Positions 24,017 through 36,834 of a DNA stretch of 64,000 bases are shown here, piece by piece. Every line of letters starts with the position of its first letter. Within the stretch, counting starts at the first letter, position 1. Source of the DNA: Miscanthus floridulus (lineage: Eukaryota > Streptophyta > Magnoliopsida > Poales > Poaceae); NCBI RefSeq assembly GCF_019320115.1, contig NC_089583.1, positions 80,989,928-81,053,927 on the forward strand, written 5' to 3'. The position numbers were made by a program, and so were the translations under genes. The notes beneath the pieces are model-generated. The model made no database searches and was not told where the DNA came from. It saw nothing but the letters and a program-made list of their open reading frames with translations.

Positions 24017-25501
24017 AGTTCTATCAAAAGGCCTTGCTATAAGACAATTGCAATTTGACTTATGATTGAGTGCATCTGCAACAACATTTGCTTTGCCCAG
24101 ATGATAATGAACTTCTAGATCATAATCTTTGATTAATTCTAACCTTCTTCTCTATCGCATATTCAACTCAGATTGAGTAAAGATGCACTTTAAACTTTTG
24201 TGATCAATATAGATATGACAACTGCTACCCAACAGATAGTGACGCCAAATCTTGAGTGCATGAACAACAGCAGCTAACTCCAAATCTTGAGTAGGATAGT
24301 GCTCTTCATGATGCTTGAGTTATCTAGAAGCATATGCAATAACTCGACCTTCTTGCATCAGTACACACTCAATACCAATACCAGAGGCATCACAATAAAC
24401 ATCAAATGGCTTTTCAATGTCCGACTGAGCTAGAACAGGAGCGGTGGTCAGAAGCTTCTTCAAAGTTTCAAAAGCTTCATTACATTTAGGTGATCGAACA
24501 AACTTGACTTGATTCTTTAGCAACTCAGTGATAGGTTTGTAGATCTTAGAGAAATCAAGAATGAAACGACGGTAATATCCCACCATTCTAAGAAAGCTAC
24601 GAACTTGGTTGACAGAGATAGGTGGTTTCCAACTAAGGATATCTCTCACTTTGCCAGGGTCTATAGCAACACCGTTGGTAGACAGAACATGCCCAAAGAA
24701 TGGCAATTCATGAAGCCAGAATTCACACTTGCTAAACTTGGCATATAGCTAGTGTTCTCTCAGACGACTTAGAACAATGCGTAAATGTTCTGCATGCTCT
24801 TCTTTGTTTTTGGAGTATATCAAAATATCATCAATGAAAACTACCACAAACTTTTCAAGCTCTGGCATGAAAACAGAGTTCATTAGGTACAAAAAGTAAG
24901 CTAGAGCATTGGTTAGGCCAAAAGACATGACCAGATATTCATACAGACCATATCTGGTAGTGAAAGCAGTCTTAGGAATATCTTCTGGGCGGATCTTTAT
25001 TTAGTGATAGCTAGATCTGAGATTGATCTTAGAGAACACTTTAGCTCCCGCAAGTTGATCAAAGAGTAGATCAATGCGAGGAAGAGGAAACTTATTTTTG
25101 ATAGTAACTTCATTCAACGAACGATAATCAACACACAACCTCAAAGTTTTATCTTTCTTTTTCACAAAGATAGCAGGACATCCCCACGGCGATGAGCTTG
25201 GTCTAACATAGCCTTTGTCAAGCAACTCTTGCAACTAAATCTTAAGTTCTGCTAACTCTTTTGGAGGCATTCGATATGCTCTTTTGGAGATTGGAGTAGT
25301 GTCGGGTTTTAGTTCAATTACAAACTCTACATCTCTATCAGGAGGTAAACTAGGCAAATCATCTGGAAACACATCTAGAAATTCTCTCACCATCGGAATG
25401 TCCTTCACTTCCTTAACAATGGTTCCACATACTCTCTCCACTGCCCTCTTAGGAGTAGGTAGACGAATAAGTAACTTAGAACTATTATCAGGTGAGTTCA
25501 A
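24017..25501 (-). pseudogene. Gypsy reverse transcriptase and RNase H, decayed
   Basis: The N-terminal RT part shows [20 protein letters not shown] (25390-25330), [20 protein letters not shown] and [20 protein letters not shown] (25195-25085). The catalytic FIDD is encoded near 24830 on the minus strand. [20 protein letters not shown] (near 24590-24530) ends the RT region. FDVYCDASG (near 24395) starts RNase H, which continues through [24 protein letters not shown] sequence to about 24060. A stop replaces a Gln at about 25233, another follows SSYH at about 25001, and a third lies near 24318. Each is explained by C-to-T in the sense strand. Confidence 0.88.
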
Positions 25502-25822
25502 CTATATAGTCCTATTCAGAGTATCAATGACAGCTCCATGTTGGCATAACCAATTCATGCCAAGGATTACATCTATATCCTGACCTTTAAGAACAATCAG
25601 ATTGGTAGGAAAGGTATGCCTAATAAGATCTATAGGTATCTGGTATACCGCTTCCTTAGTAACTAGTCGTCCACCAGGAGATTGCACACATAAACTATCC
25701 TCCACAGTCTCTATTGGTAACTGGTGCTCCATGACAAATGCTCTATTAATGAAAGTATGTGATGCACTAGAGTCAAAGAATATAACTACTGGTTGTCCGG
25801 TAATTGAAAACAGACCCATCAT
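25502..25822 (-). pseudogene. Gypsy aspartic protease segment, decayed
   Basis: Minus-strand frame with VVIFFDSSASHTFINRAF and later VILGMNWLCQHGAVID. Retroviral-type proteases carry D-S/T-G-A at the catalytic site. Here the Gly is Ser (DSSA), a likely inactivating change. It is open over about 105 codons but closed by stops on both sides within what should be one polyprotein. Confidence 0.85.
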
Positions 25823-25859
25823 TATAGGTTCACCTTCTAGGATTACTTTAGCACGAGTA

Positions 25860-26920
25860 TAGTGAACTCTGCCCTGCTTGGGAACAACTATATTCTTCCA
25901 AGCTCTCTGCTAATCATTCTGCTATTGACAAACTACGGGTATTGGAACCTTGGCCTACCTGGGCAGCTGACAATCCTGAGCATAATGTCTAGTCTGTCCA
26001 TAGTTATAGCATGGGTAGTTATTATTTGGTGGGTTATTGGGATGAACACCAGTGGTATCCGGCTGGTGTGGATAGGTAAAAACTATAGCAGATTGGACAA
26101 ATAACTACTGTTAGGCTTGTTACTGAGGTGGATGATACAAGGAATGATGAATAGGTTGATAGATAAACCTTGGACGCTGAATTTTGCCTCTAGAGGATTC
26201 TACAGGTACATTCTTCCTCTTCTTCTCCTAGTGCAGACGATCCTTTTCCCCGTAAGGGATGGCAATACTAACAATCTCATTATAACTAGTAGTGGGGCAG
26301 GTGGTTAGAAAAGCCTAAAGTTTGAGGTTAAGACCATGTACAAACCAAAACTTTTTATTGGCATCAGTAAGGACATACTCAGATGCATAATGAGATAAGT
26401 GATTGAATCTACCCAAGTACTCCATCACACTCTGATCTCCTTGCTGCATCGTGAGAAACTATTCCATCCTCATCTCCCTTACCCCATCAGGAATATAATG
26501 TGTTTGGAAAGTAGTACAAAAGTTAGCCCATGAAACTTGATGTCCTTCGGGCTGTGTTACAAGGAAACTCACCCACCAAGCGCCAGCAGGGCCTAGGAGT
26601 TGTTTTGCTACAAACAGAGTGTTCTAGACATCACTGCAGCAGATGAGACTAAACTTCTGCTCTATGGTGCAGACCTAGTCTTCTGCCTCTAGAGGTTCTT
26701 TAGCTTTATGAAATATGGGAGGTTGAGTTTTCAGAAAGTCATGATAAGTGTGGTAGGCTTTGGGATTCAGAAGACCCTGTACTAAAGTCTAGAGCATACA
26801 CACATTGTCGATGCTGACATTTACCAGAGCAACAAGTGTATCATCTATGGTTGGTGCTTTTGGTGGATTAGTTGTGTTGGCATGGCTGCGTGGAGTACTA
26901 GGTTTAGTGGTTTTTTCAGA
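25860..26920 (-). pseudogene. Gypsy gag region with zinc knuckle, decayed
   Basis: Read on the minus strand, several short frames carry retrotransposon gag features: PPIFHKAKEPLEAEDW, WFLTMQQGDQSVMEYLGRFN and KKFWFVHGLNLKL (about 26730-26300). A knuckle-like YPCYNYGQTRHYAQDC follows near 26020-25960. The zinc knuckle pattern CxxCxxxxHxxxxC has lost its second Cys (Tyr instead). Several in-frame stops are present. Gag would form the particle that packages element RNA. Confidence 0.75.
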
Positions 26921-27584
26921 ATGAGTCCTCATATTGTAAGGTAAGAAAGACCATCAACCACCAGATTTCCATAGATAGATAGAACAACATGGGGAGAAGA
27001 AAGGTAGCATGAATAGGACTGACAACTTAACCCAAACTACTAGCAAGGGGGAAAGTAAAAAAATATTTAATTAATGACATGATGCATGAACGATCCAATG
27101 CTCAACTAAATAAACCTATCTACTTACTTAAATTTATTATTTTAAGTAAAATAAACAAGCGAGTGACAACACACTCAGTTTTACAACATCGAGTGATATT
27201 AAACATGCTATCCCACTTTTACATAACATCTGGGTGTATCTATCACCCTTATGATCATACGGAAGACTCATAAAATAACGAAGGGAAATGCAAGAAGATT
27301 CTAAGAAAACATTCTACAAGATTAGGGCCTATTAGAGTTGAATAGACAAGGTATTCCGGTGCGGTGTAGAAGTTGGCATGCCACATCAACTCCTGAAGCA
27401 TGGCTCAAAAACCCTCCCTGCCTTTAGCTCTTGTCAGGACAATCAGGTTTTTGAGAGACAACTATAGCAAGCAGGGGACGAGTTGAGAAGCAACCCTTTT
27501 GACCAAAATAGACTTCAAACTAATTTGTATTTGTTCATTTGAAAGTTTTGTAAAGTAGTACTATAATAACTTCTGTAATGACAT

Positions 27585-27596
27585 GCTTTGATACTA
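27585..27596 (-). other. Primer-binding site of the Gypsy element
   Basis: Minus strand TAGTATCAAAGC, two changes from TGGTATCAGAGC, the complement of the initiator tRNA-Met 3' end used by plant Gypsy elements. It lies two bases inside the 5' LTR. Confidence 0.7.
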
Positions 27597-27598
27597 GC

Positions 27599-30500
27599 TA
27601 TGGTAGAACTGCCCAAGTTTTATGGCCCACATGTGCCTATCATTGTCTTTTATACTTTTGATTGCTGCACATGGGAGCCAGACAACTCCGATAGTCTATC
27701 GGGTGTCCTCGGGGAACCCTGAATCATCCACGTTCACCTTTTCGAGAAGGATACATTACAGAAAGCATTGCAATATTACAATAGTTGTACAAATATGTTA
27801 CATCAGAGTAATAGTGGAAGTCTTACAAACCATAAGTTTACAAATCATTCATTAAGTGATTACAATTTATAGGTTTTAGCCAACTCGACAGTAGGGTAGC
27901 ATGACAGGTACCACTTGAAAGACACACAAGAGAGATTCACCCTACCCATGGGTGCATAACAAACTTCTCTACTACTGGCTCTCCTTCTGCAACAAGGGTT
28001 AACAAACCCTGAGTACAAAGGTACTCAACTAAACTTAACCGACAAAAAGGAAAGACTCCAAGGATATGCAGGCTTTACGAGAATCAAGGTAAGTTTGTAG
28101 CAAGAATCAAGATTACTTTTACAGAGAAGCTTACTAATGATTGATCCTTACTTTCAATGTTTTAGCTCAAGTTAAGTAACTATTAGTCCCTAGTTTGCAC
28201 CTAATCTAAATGAATCACTTCTTTAACCATCTCATCTCATGATCATAGTACTAATGTTTTAGTTGTTAACTACGATGCAGGGTAGTTGATCGAGTCTTCT
28301 TCTCGGAGAAGCAGTGGCAATTTGAATCGATTTGGCCTAGCTGGGGTTTCCTTACCACACGACATATGTAGGTCCAAGACCTACATATATAAGCCTTCAC
28401 ACAGATCCTTCCAAACATGAATGGGTTCACGCCACTCGAGAGCACAGTACTCCACCGTCGTACGTCATCCCTGATGTTTTTGTATGGTAGGTACACGCTA
28501 CTCTCGTCATCTCTCCACTCCCAGTGCGTGGTTGTCCTTTATCATAATGGAATAGCCAAGATATTAGGTTTACCGGAGTATGTGGCTAGTACTACAAGGT
28601 CTTGACATAAGCAAGCCTACAATGAACGATCCTCAATCAACACAGGCAGGGCACTATGTCAAGACTCCATTCTTGATGAAAGAAAAGAGTCCGCCCATTC
28701 TCAAATTAAAATTCATGATCATCATTAAACCTCAGGACCAACCCTGAGTATAGAACCATAAACTCATTACTCAACTTTTATAAACTAAGCATGGCTAAGC
28801 ATCATACAACTACCATACTAGCAGGGTGACAAGGATACTAGAATAAAAAAGAAAAGACATGAATGCAGCAATTGGTATTCAACCAACTCCTATTTACTTA
28901 AATACAACAAGCATAAGACCTATGTGAATAGCATTTGTAAAACACAAGGACATGGGTTTATGCTCCGGGGCTTGCCACAGAAAACCATAGAAAAGAAAAC
29001 CAACTCCATTAAGAAGAAATCCACTTTTGGGTCTTGCTCAACAATGGAAATCCACTCTCGATCACTAAATGTAAATAAATATGTATGCTTTAGAATGATG
29101 ATGTACTTAACATAGGTTATGATGATCAAACATGATTAATTAGCTTGAGTACAAGTTTCCTTCACAGTAATATTGAGTTAATTACTCACAAAGCAATATT
29201 GGTATTATTATTACCAAGTTGATTATGAGCACAACCAATAGTAATTAAATTGCCAAGGAACATCAGAGGTGTTTATGTACCAAGGTCTACAATCAATCCA
29301 AAATCACACTCAAGTCATTTTATGATTAACCCTAATCATTTAAGCATTTATTAAATAATTATTAAAGCATGGAATTAAGTGGATAATTTTTATTCATCAA
29401 AACAGTACCAAAATTTTTGTGAATTCAGGTCTAAGGATGTAAAGCATACACAAAAATTTTCATGATGAAAAGATAATTATTTTGACCTATAAAAATCATG
29501 GAATTTGCATTTATTAATTAAAATAGGTAATTTTTAATCTTAGAAAAACTATTAATTTTCATCATTTCATATTTTTCCTAGGTAGATCATACAAATTTAA
29601 GCTTACACAAAAATTTTCATAATTTTATCATACTTCTAAAAATTTATATGAATTAAATAAGAAACTGCATATTTGAATCATTTGTGAAAAAGATAAAACA
29701 GATGAAAATCATTTTTTCACTCGAGTCCCGTCTACCCACGCTCCTTTGTGCTGACCGGTGGGTTCTTGATGCCGACAAGACCTTCGACGATGTGACTTGC
29801 ACCACCCTACTTAGGACGCTACCGCGCATCGAGCTAGGATGCTAATTCGGTAGCTAGGGTTACAATATGAGCTCGACACCGGCCATGGCGACCATGGCGG
29901 AGCGGCGGTGATGCGCCAAGCATGATGACATGGTAGAGATAAAACAAAAGTGACAGGAAGCATCAGGGGCTCACCTGGGGCTTGCTTGACCGCTCGGCAG
30001 AGGCAGAGATGCGATGGAAGTGCGTCATCGTCGACGATGGTGATTGCGGCAGCACGGACACGATGGCGAGACGACATTCTGACCCAACTGGTACACAAAA
30101 CAAGTAATAGGAATGCTGGTGAGCACCAAGGACTCACAGCGGACCTAGAACTGCAGCGAATTGAGCAAGAGGCTCGCCAAAGTGGGCTGGCCATGGTGAG
30201 GGTGACCTCGGCGGCGATGGCGAACCGCCGCGGTGGAATCTATGCGTGCAACCGATTTCATCGGTGAGGGGCGAGATGAGAGGACACATGCGATGCGTGG
30301 GATCAAGGTGGAGCTACAGTTGCGAGGAATTGAGCTAAGAAGCAATAGCGGTGATGAATTTGACCAAGGCGACAAGGTGCACGACAGTGAGAGAGAAAGG
30401 AGGAAGGAGGAGGATGATGACGTCATGGGCTTTAGCGGCAAGGGCACGATGTCCGTGTGCGACAGCAGTAGCTTGCCAAAGCCACACAAAGCAGGTGCGT

Positions 30501-31347
30501 GCCTCCACATGGTTCAGTGGTGCCAAAGCAGTGGTGGTCAGTAGTGAGCCTGGCAAGCTACCAGCTGCCCAAACTGACACTGAACCCATTGAAACCTAGC
30601 TATTCATCATGCTCTAACTTTCGATTTCTCAACTAAATTTGATGAGCATCCTTAATCAAAGTTTTCCCTTATACCAAGGTCTACAACATTGGTTAAAAGA
30701 CCATCATCAAAGGATAACTGGTTTTGAATATTTTTGGACTCAAACATCGGTACTTTGAAACTGTTTTAATACTAAAAATAGAGTTCAAATTTGGGTTTTG
30801 CAAATTAATAACATAAGCTACTTTGGCAATTAATTGGTGATTAACTATTAATCAAATATATTTATCAATAAAACCATTGCATAGTACAAACTTTATACTA
30901 ATAAATGATACTATTGTTTGAACAAATTTAATCAAGAAATCCATTTTAATATTTCCCCCAAAATTGAATTTAAAACCAAACTCCGAGACAGCCAAAAGTT
31001 TGTAAGTGTTGGAATTCAATCCTATTTCCAAATTGGGGCTCCAATTTTAGTGATTTAAACTTGAATTCATCCCCAACCCTTGTCACTAGTGTAAAGTACA
31101 CATCTTACACTTCAAAGATTATTAAGGCATGTTTCAAAGTATTTTAGTGATTTTTAAAATAGAAGGTCATAAAGTACCTTGGAAACATTTTTGGTTCTAG
31201 CTCATACACCACACCTATGTATTGCTTAACTAACCAAATAACATTGATTTTAGTTCATGCACGACATGGTTAGCTAAAAGGTATGCTTATGATGCATGAA
31301 TGTGACATGACCAAGTTTTAGTGATGCTTAACACCAGGGGTGTTACA
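27599..31347 (-). repeat. 5' LTR of the Gypsy element
   Basis: 3749 bases from TATGGTAGAAC to GGGGTGTTACA, uninterrupted. Open frames inside (for example 29811-30194 and 30145-30510) are not conserved in the other LTR and are not genes. Confidence 0.88.
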
Positions 31348-31352
31348 TAGAC

Positions 31353-32264
31353 CAAAGATGAGACAGTTTTGTGGTGGACCCAAGTTGGCCAACCTAGGGG
31401 AGGTCAACCAGCCCTCTGATTGAACGACTTGATCAATGCATGGCTTGGGTGCATTCTTGATGGAGGTTGGAAGTTGGAAATGTTAGTGGTGCCCTGGATG
31501 CTACTGAGCTAGATTAGGCGACCTAATGAAGATCGCCCCACCCCCTTTGGACTCTAATTCGTTTGATTTCCTTATGTAGATGATCAATGGCATGTACATT
31601 GTCTTAGCAAGGCAGGTATTCCAAATTGTATTTTTTTGCATGGTGGAGGTGGGCCCTTTGATCCATGTGACATCCCATCTCATCCACTCAAAATGAATCA
31701 ACCTTGATCCAACTAGTGTAGGATGATGGTCATTGTGTTTTCCTAGTATTCATCAAGTTTGAGGATCACTGGCTTCCGAGGGCAAGTTGGGCTACATAGG
31801 TGAGGTTGGTCAATCCCCCTATGGCCCATCTTGCTCCATTTTGTTCCATTACCTATGCTCAAATATAACCAAAACTTGTGGAACCCATTAAAATAAACCC
31901 TATAACTATGGACGTGACCATGGAATATGTCACTTTCATATTATGTTGGTGGTAAAAAGTTAGTAATAAGACCCACCAATAGAGGGCATTACTAGAACTA
32001 ATATTATCATGTCATGTTTCTATAGTATTGTTTAAAGAAGCAGGATAAGTTAGAAGAAGGGGAACATTGTCGGTTATTATCAAGAATGGAGGATGATAGG
32101 ACATTAGTCCTTTGGATACAAATATCCCTCCTCAAGATGGGTGAATTACTAGAGTTCGAGCAAGACAGTTTACTCAATGAGTGAGCTCAATCTTAAGTAC
32201 TCCTTTTTTATATTATTTTAATAGATTACTAGCTAATGATATTATTATCCTTAGGAACTATGGA
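31353..32264. other. Right flank of the Gypsy element, no gene seen
   Basis: Repeat-like DNA. A part near 31870-31977 is an inverted match to 15100-15230. No recognisable protein. Confidence 0.4.
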
Positions 32265-32720
32265 GATATAAAGGAGTACTTGGAGAGATGCATGGAGGTG
32301 GAGAAGACTAGCATGGGTGTCCAAGCCAGGTTGGAGGCTGAAACCATATCAATTTCGAGTCTACCTCAGACTCCAGGAGTCATCCTCATTAAAATCATCA
32401 TCCAGATCGCATATAGACTCCCTTGTTATGTTCTAGATTTGCATGGAAAGCTAAGGAGATAAAATTTACAATGAGACTAGTCTCACATACAAATTCCTAA
32501 TAGGTCATCAAGAATCTTCAAAACAAGTGAGAGTCCAAAATCTATGAAGGTGCTATGTCATCATCTTCTAGGTCATTGAGCCATTTATCATATCAAAGTC
32601 CATAAGGGATGCATACAAAGTCTATAGTCGCCCCTTATACTATATATTCACTAGCCACTAACCAAGTTTGGGTTTGGATTTTGCTTAGGTTAATCTTTCA
32701 TCAAATAGAATCATTGTACA
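32265..32720 (+). repeat. Right copy of the direct repeat flanking the Gypsy element
   Basis: Partner of 15680-16135. After it, CTTGTTCTTGCTTGTGTTCT (near 32785) is typical of the region where a grass LTR ends and an internal region begins, which supports an LTR interpretation. Confidence 0.5.
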
Positions 32721-33338
32721 TTAGTTTTAGGAACCCTAACTTGTGAACTTAATCATTCTTCTGCAATTTGATTTGCATCATTCTTGTTCTTGCTTGTGTT
32801 CTTGATTCACATGTAGGGATTGGACTTTGTGGCTAGGTCAATTGGGTAGAGCACGATTGATAACCAAAGGAGATATGGTGCTATGATTGCAGGGTTTAGG
32901 TCTTTGTGATTTAAAATCAGATCATGTGTATCAATTCTCCACCAAATTGAAAGTTATCTTCACATAGCAAAAGATTGGGAACCCTCATTCCCATCAAGTC
33001 AGATCATGTCTATCAATTTGCCACCAAATTGAGATTTATCTTCAGCTGATAGAAGATTGAGCACCCACGTTCCCATCACCTAGTACAACTCTGAAGTGAG
33101 ATCTAAAAGAAGCTAGTGATAAATTAGCTCAAATTAACCAAACTAATATTTTAGCACTTCAAAATAGTAGATCCTTTCCAACTATTGAGGTGGGCAGGAG
33201 TGAGTTTGGATCACACCGTTAAAAGCTATAATAAAACACTTATTCAGATGTGGTGGATTACGTCGATTTGATAGTGTTGTCATCCCTGGTGGGGCTACCA
33301 CAACTATTTGTGACACATAAAGCAAAAGCATCCAAACT
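32721..33338. other. Probable internal start of an old LTR element, with a short tandem duplication
   Basis: No coding frame. Around 32925-33085 a unit of about 80 bases (TCAGATCATGTGTATCAATT, later AGATTGGGAACCC) is present twice in tandem with differences. Confidence 0.45.
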
Positions 33339-33540
33339 CTATGTAGGGTTGAGATGGTGGACTAGAGGGGGATGAATAGTCCTTTCTAAAATTAATTGCA
33401 CTAACTAACTGAAACAAATGTGAATTAAAACTATTGGTCTAGCCAAGACTACACCACCTCTATCTAAGTTCTCAATTACCTTAAAATGATCCTAATTAGG
33501 CAACAAAGGTGCCGAGCTAGCTAGAGCTCACCTAAATAAT

Positions 33541-33620
33541 TCTAGTAGCAAGATCACATAAACCTATGCAACTAGTACTTTGGCAACCGGGGTAGCTCCT
33601 ACACAAACTAGTAAGCAAAA
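33541..33620. repeat. 80-base family A segment duplicated on both sides of the Gypsy fragment
   Basis: CTAGTAGCAAGATCACATAA through GTAAGCAAAA here reappears as CTAGTAGCAAGGTCACACAA through GTAAGCAAAA at 37115-37194. This is too long for a target-site duplication. Confidence 0.85.
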
Positions 33621-34398
33621 TGTCACACCCCAAAATTTCTGATTTTGGGTTGTGCATAGAAAATACTAAATAAAATGAATTATTTTAATATTTAGATAAA
33701 ATTTACCAAGTTTAGTTTGAGCTAGTGTAAATTTAGTTATAGGAAAAATGTGAATTTTTCAAAGTTTTCTAATTTTGATGGGTGTTTGGATGATGTGATG
33801 TTTGCTTCTTGTTCTTTATGTGTTGAGAGTGAGCAAAGTCTTTAAAATGCGTTAGTAGGTCGATTTTTCTTCTCCTACACGCCTTTATCTTTTTCTACAA
33901 TCAAATTCTTTTTTTCTCGGCTCAAGTTTTTGTTGGGAGCTTCCTAAAATCTTTTCTTTGTAACGCAAATCACTCCTTTCAGTTCCTCGTCTGTCAATTA
34001 ATCTCTACAAATTTCTCTGGAATTTTTTTAGCTTTTTCTAGAACTTGTTCCTGCTTGTCTGTGAGCATATGTTAATTTTTGGATGCTTCCAAATTATCTT
34101 ATCATGGGTTTCAAATACTTTATTTGGGTTCCTCATGTTCCATAATGTCTTTGGGAATTTTCCACCAACTTTTAGAGCTTTCGGAGTATTTTTTGTGGCT
34201 TAAATAATAATTCTAGATTTTTCTAGAATTATTTTATCCATGAAATTAATTAATTCCAAAAATAATAAATCTCTTATTTTTCCCAATGCTCAAAGTCCAT
34301 GTGCAATAATCCTAATAAATTCTAAAGGCCATGCATTTATTTACTCATGGGCTTTAATGATTATTTAGGCGCATTAGTAAATGTGGAGGGTGCAACAT

Positions 34399-34490
34399 CA
34401 ATTAGTACCATATTGCTAGTTGATGTAAATGTGGGGAGTTTTTCCAATTAGTACCATATTGCTAGTTGATATAGATGTGGGGAGTTTTTC
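34399..34490. repeat. 46-base tandem duplication upstream of the LTR TATA box
   Basis: CAATTAGTACCATATTGCTA...GTGGGGAGTTTTTC is present twice in direct succession (34399-34444 and 34445-34490), just before the CCTATAAATA box of the Gypsy LTR. Duplicated promoter-proximal segments are common in LTRs. Confidence 0.8.
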
Positions 34491-36822
34491 TCCCTATAAA
34501 TATGTACCAACCCCTTGGATAAAGAACAACAAAACTATCATAAGGGGAGCCCTTAGTTTGAGAAATCCCTCGTATAGTAAATTAGATTTTTCTCCTCCTT
34601 CTCTCGCCGTCGCCGCCACACTGCCTAGCCCGACCATCCTCTCCTTCATGCAACAAGTCGAGCCCACTCCTGCGCAGGCTGCTGTTTCCATGGCCGTGTG
34701 GTGGCTGTCGGGAGGCCATAGGGTGAAGACAAGGTAATTACGAAATTACCACCAGTTCATAATATCATTGTCGTATATTCGTTTTAAGTCCATTCGAGTC
34801 GTTCCAATTTCATTAGATTCGTATCGATGTGATCTACATGCTAGTGTTGTTGTTTTTTAGGTCAAGTGACTTATATATATATGCTTAAATATTAATTTGA
34901 TTAATATGCATGCAACTAGTTTTTATAAATAAAATCAACATAATTATATACAATGCTCTTTTGCAAATAAGTTTTAACATGACTAGTTGCTAACATAAAT
35001 ATGTTTATAAATTATAATATGTTTAGTCTAAACACACATCAAATTTGATTAGATGTTCTCACATGTCAGTTTGTATTTGCAAGTTAAAGTTGAATTGGCA
35101 TAAATGATATCAAAATATTTATAAATAAAATATGATTAGCTTCAACTCAGTTTTTAAGTATAAATATGATTTGTTTAATCTAAATTAATGCTACTCACAT
35201 AGTTTTTCCTAATTAACATAAATCAAGCTTGTAGTCTTCTCTTTTCTTTTATAATATAAAACCATGTAGTCATTTCTTTATAACCGTAGTTCCGATTAGT
35301 GTGCTTTTCATGTCTGTGTATTCGTAGCGATGTGTAGAATATCTTTAAAACCTTTTTACTTGTTGTTTCTTATGTTTGGTATATTGTTCTAATTTAGATC
35401 TATTATTTGCTTCGTGTATGATTGCATGGATGCTTGTGTGGTGCTTTATGATCATATCCCATCGGTGAGCTTGGCATTGGTGATATAAAAGAAGTTGGTG
35501 ATCCAGAAGAAGTCCTTTGGAGGTTATAATTCAATAGAAGAAGGATTTGAGCTTAAGGAAAGTATAGCATGTGATCTTCCTTGTTGTCCTATACATCTTT
35601 AATCATTTAATTCATACTACATGTGTCTACTTGATTACCACTAAGGATTTCCTAGTACTTTGTTACCATGTACCTTGATTCCTATGGGTTATTGCATTGG
35701 GTAGTATGATGCTAGTACTCAACTACAACCATGATCTTTGCAACTTGACTAATGGTATATGCAATAAACATTAAAAGATGCTTTTTAGCAACATGTAACA
35801 AGGGGCTAGAGCATTGGACTATTTTTATGGTGCTCTAGATTCCTCTCCCTAAGGACTTATCTATAAGTGAACATTCGGGACTTATAGTACAACTAGTGAG
35901 GGCTACATGGCTCTGGCTTTAGCTCAGTATGAGGATCTTTTGTAGCTTGTTAGAGGTTACCTTTATTGGTGTAAGAATGGCTTGCCGAATCATGTATAGG
36001 ACAGCCTCTGTCCCCTTGTGTAGGCTACGTGTCATTGTGCCATCGGGAAGGGGGCTTCCTATATCTGTTTGCTGAGTGAATCTAATGACCCTAACTTGTT
36101 AGACAAACCTTTGAAAGGCTTCATATGAACCTTGCCGACCTTCCTTAGAGGTGGGTCAAGAGATTAGCTACCTCGGGCGAAAGGGTAAATCACGACTCAC
36201 AGTGAAAGTGTACAACATCTGCAGAGTGTAAAACTAGTATATCAGCCAGTGCTCACAATCATGAGCAGCCTTGGACCCTTACAGAATAGATGATGAACAC
36301 TGATGATACTAATGATAAAGATGCTCACTAATGATTACTATTTATCCTATTCATTATTTATGTTTACCTAATCATGTGTTTATGGGCTGTGAATAAACTT
36401 TTTGCCACCCAATTGCTAAAAGATGACTCATTAAAAGCTAATCACAGTTAAACTAGTGTCAGCCTTTTGAGCCTCATGAACCCTATGTTATATTTGTTGA
36501 GTATGACATGTACTTATGCTTGCTTTATTTTTCACATATTTAGAAAAAAATATCGGATGGGTACCAGATTGCTAGAGTTTTGAGGAATTAGGCTTGTGAT
36601 CAACCAGTCAGTTGTCTCTGTGGAATTAGAGTCTTCACCTGAAGACCGGAGTTGTCTTTTTGTTGTTTGCTATCTAAAGTTATATTCTTTATTCTAAGTA
36701 CGTTATATATTGAGTATTGTCTATTGATATTACCCTTATTTGTAGCTATATGTGAGATTTGAGTTCCTAGGCTCACATATGGTGCGTATCTGGTTTTATT
36801 CTTAAAATCGGGTGCTACAAAG

Positions 36823-36834
36823 TGGTATTAGAGC
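36823..36834 (+). other. Primer-binding site of the truncated Gypsy element
   Basis: TGGTATTAGAGC, one change from the initiator tRNA-Met complement, three bases after the LTR end. Confidence 0.8.

Larger units (their letters stand above)
16258..31347 (-). mobile_element. Ty3/Gypsy chromovirus-like retrotransposon, complete but dead, 15.1 kb
   Basis: Flanked by TAGAC on both sides (16253-16257 and 31348-31352). In the sense direction each LTR starts TGTAACACCCC and ends CCATA. The element reads on the minus strand: 5' LTR 27599-31347, primer-binding site 27585-27596, gag, protease, reverse transcriptase/RNase H, integrase, chromodomain-like tail, polypurine tract 22329-22340, 3' LTR 16258-22328. 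The 3' LTR is lengthened by a 2.4-kb solo LTR. All coding regions are riddled with stops. Over a roughly 160-base sample aligned by eye, the LTRs differ at about one base in ten, so the insertion is old. The chromodomain tail suggests the Tekay/Del lineage. Confidence 0.88.

Noticed and set aside
29811..30544. Several 80-130 codon frames as genes
   Set aside because: They sit in the Gypsy LTR and are not conserved in its partner LTR.
34429..34737. 102-codon frame with upstream TATA-like box
   Set aside because: It lies inside a Gypsy LTR (33621-36819). The TATA box belongs to the LTR promoter.
36823..36834. tRNA-related motifs as tRNA genes
   Set aside because: They are short primer-binding sites complementary to tRNA 3' ends. 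No cloverleaf surrounds them.
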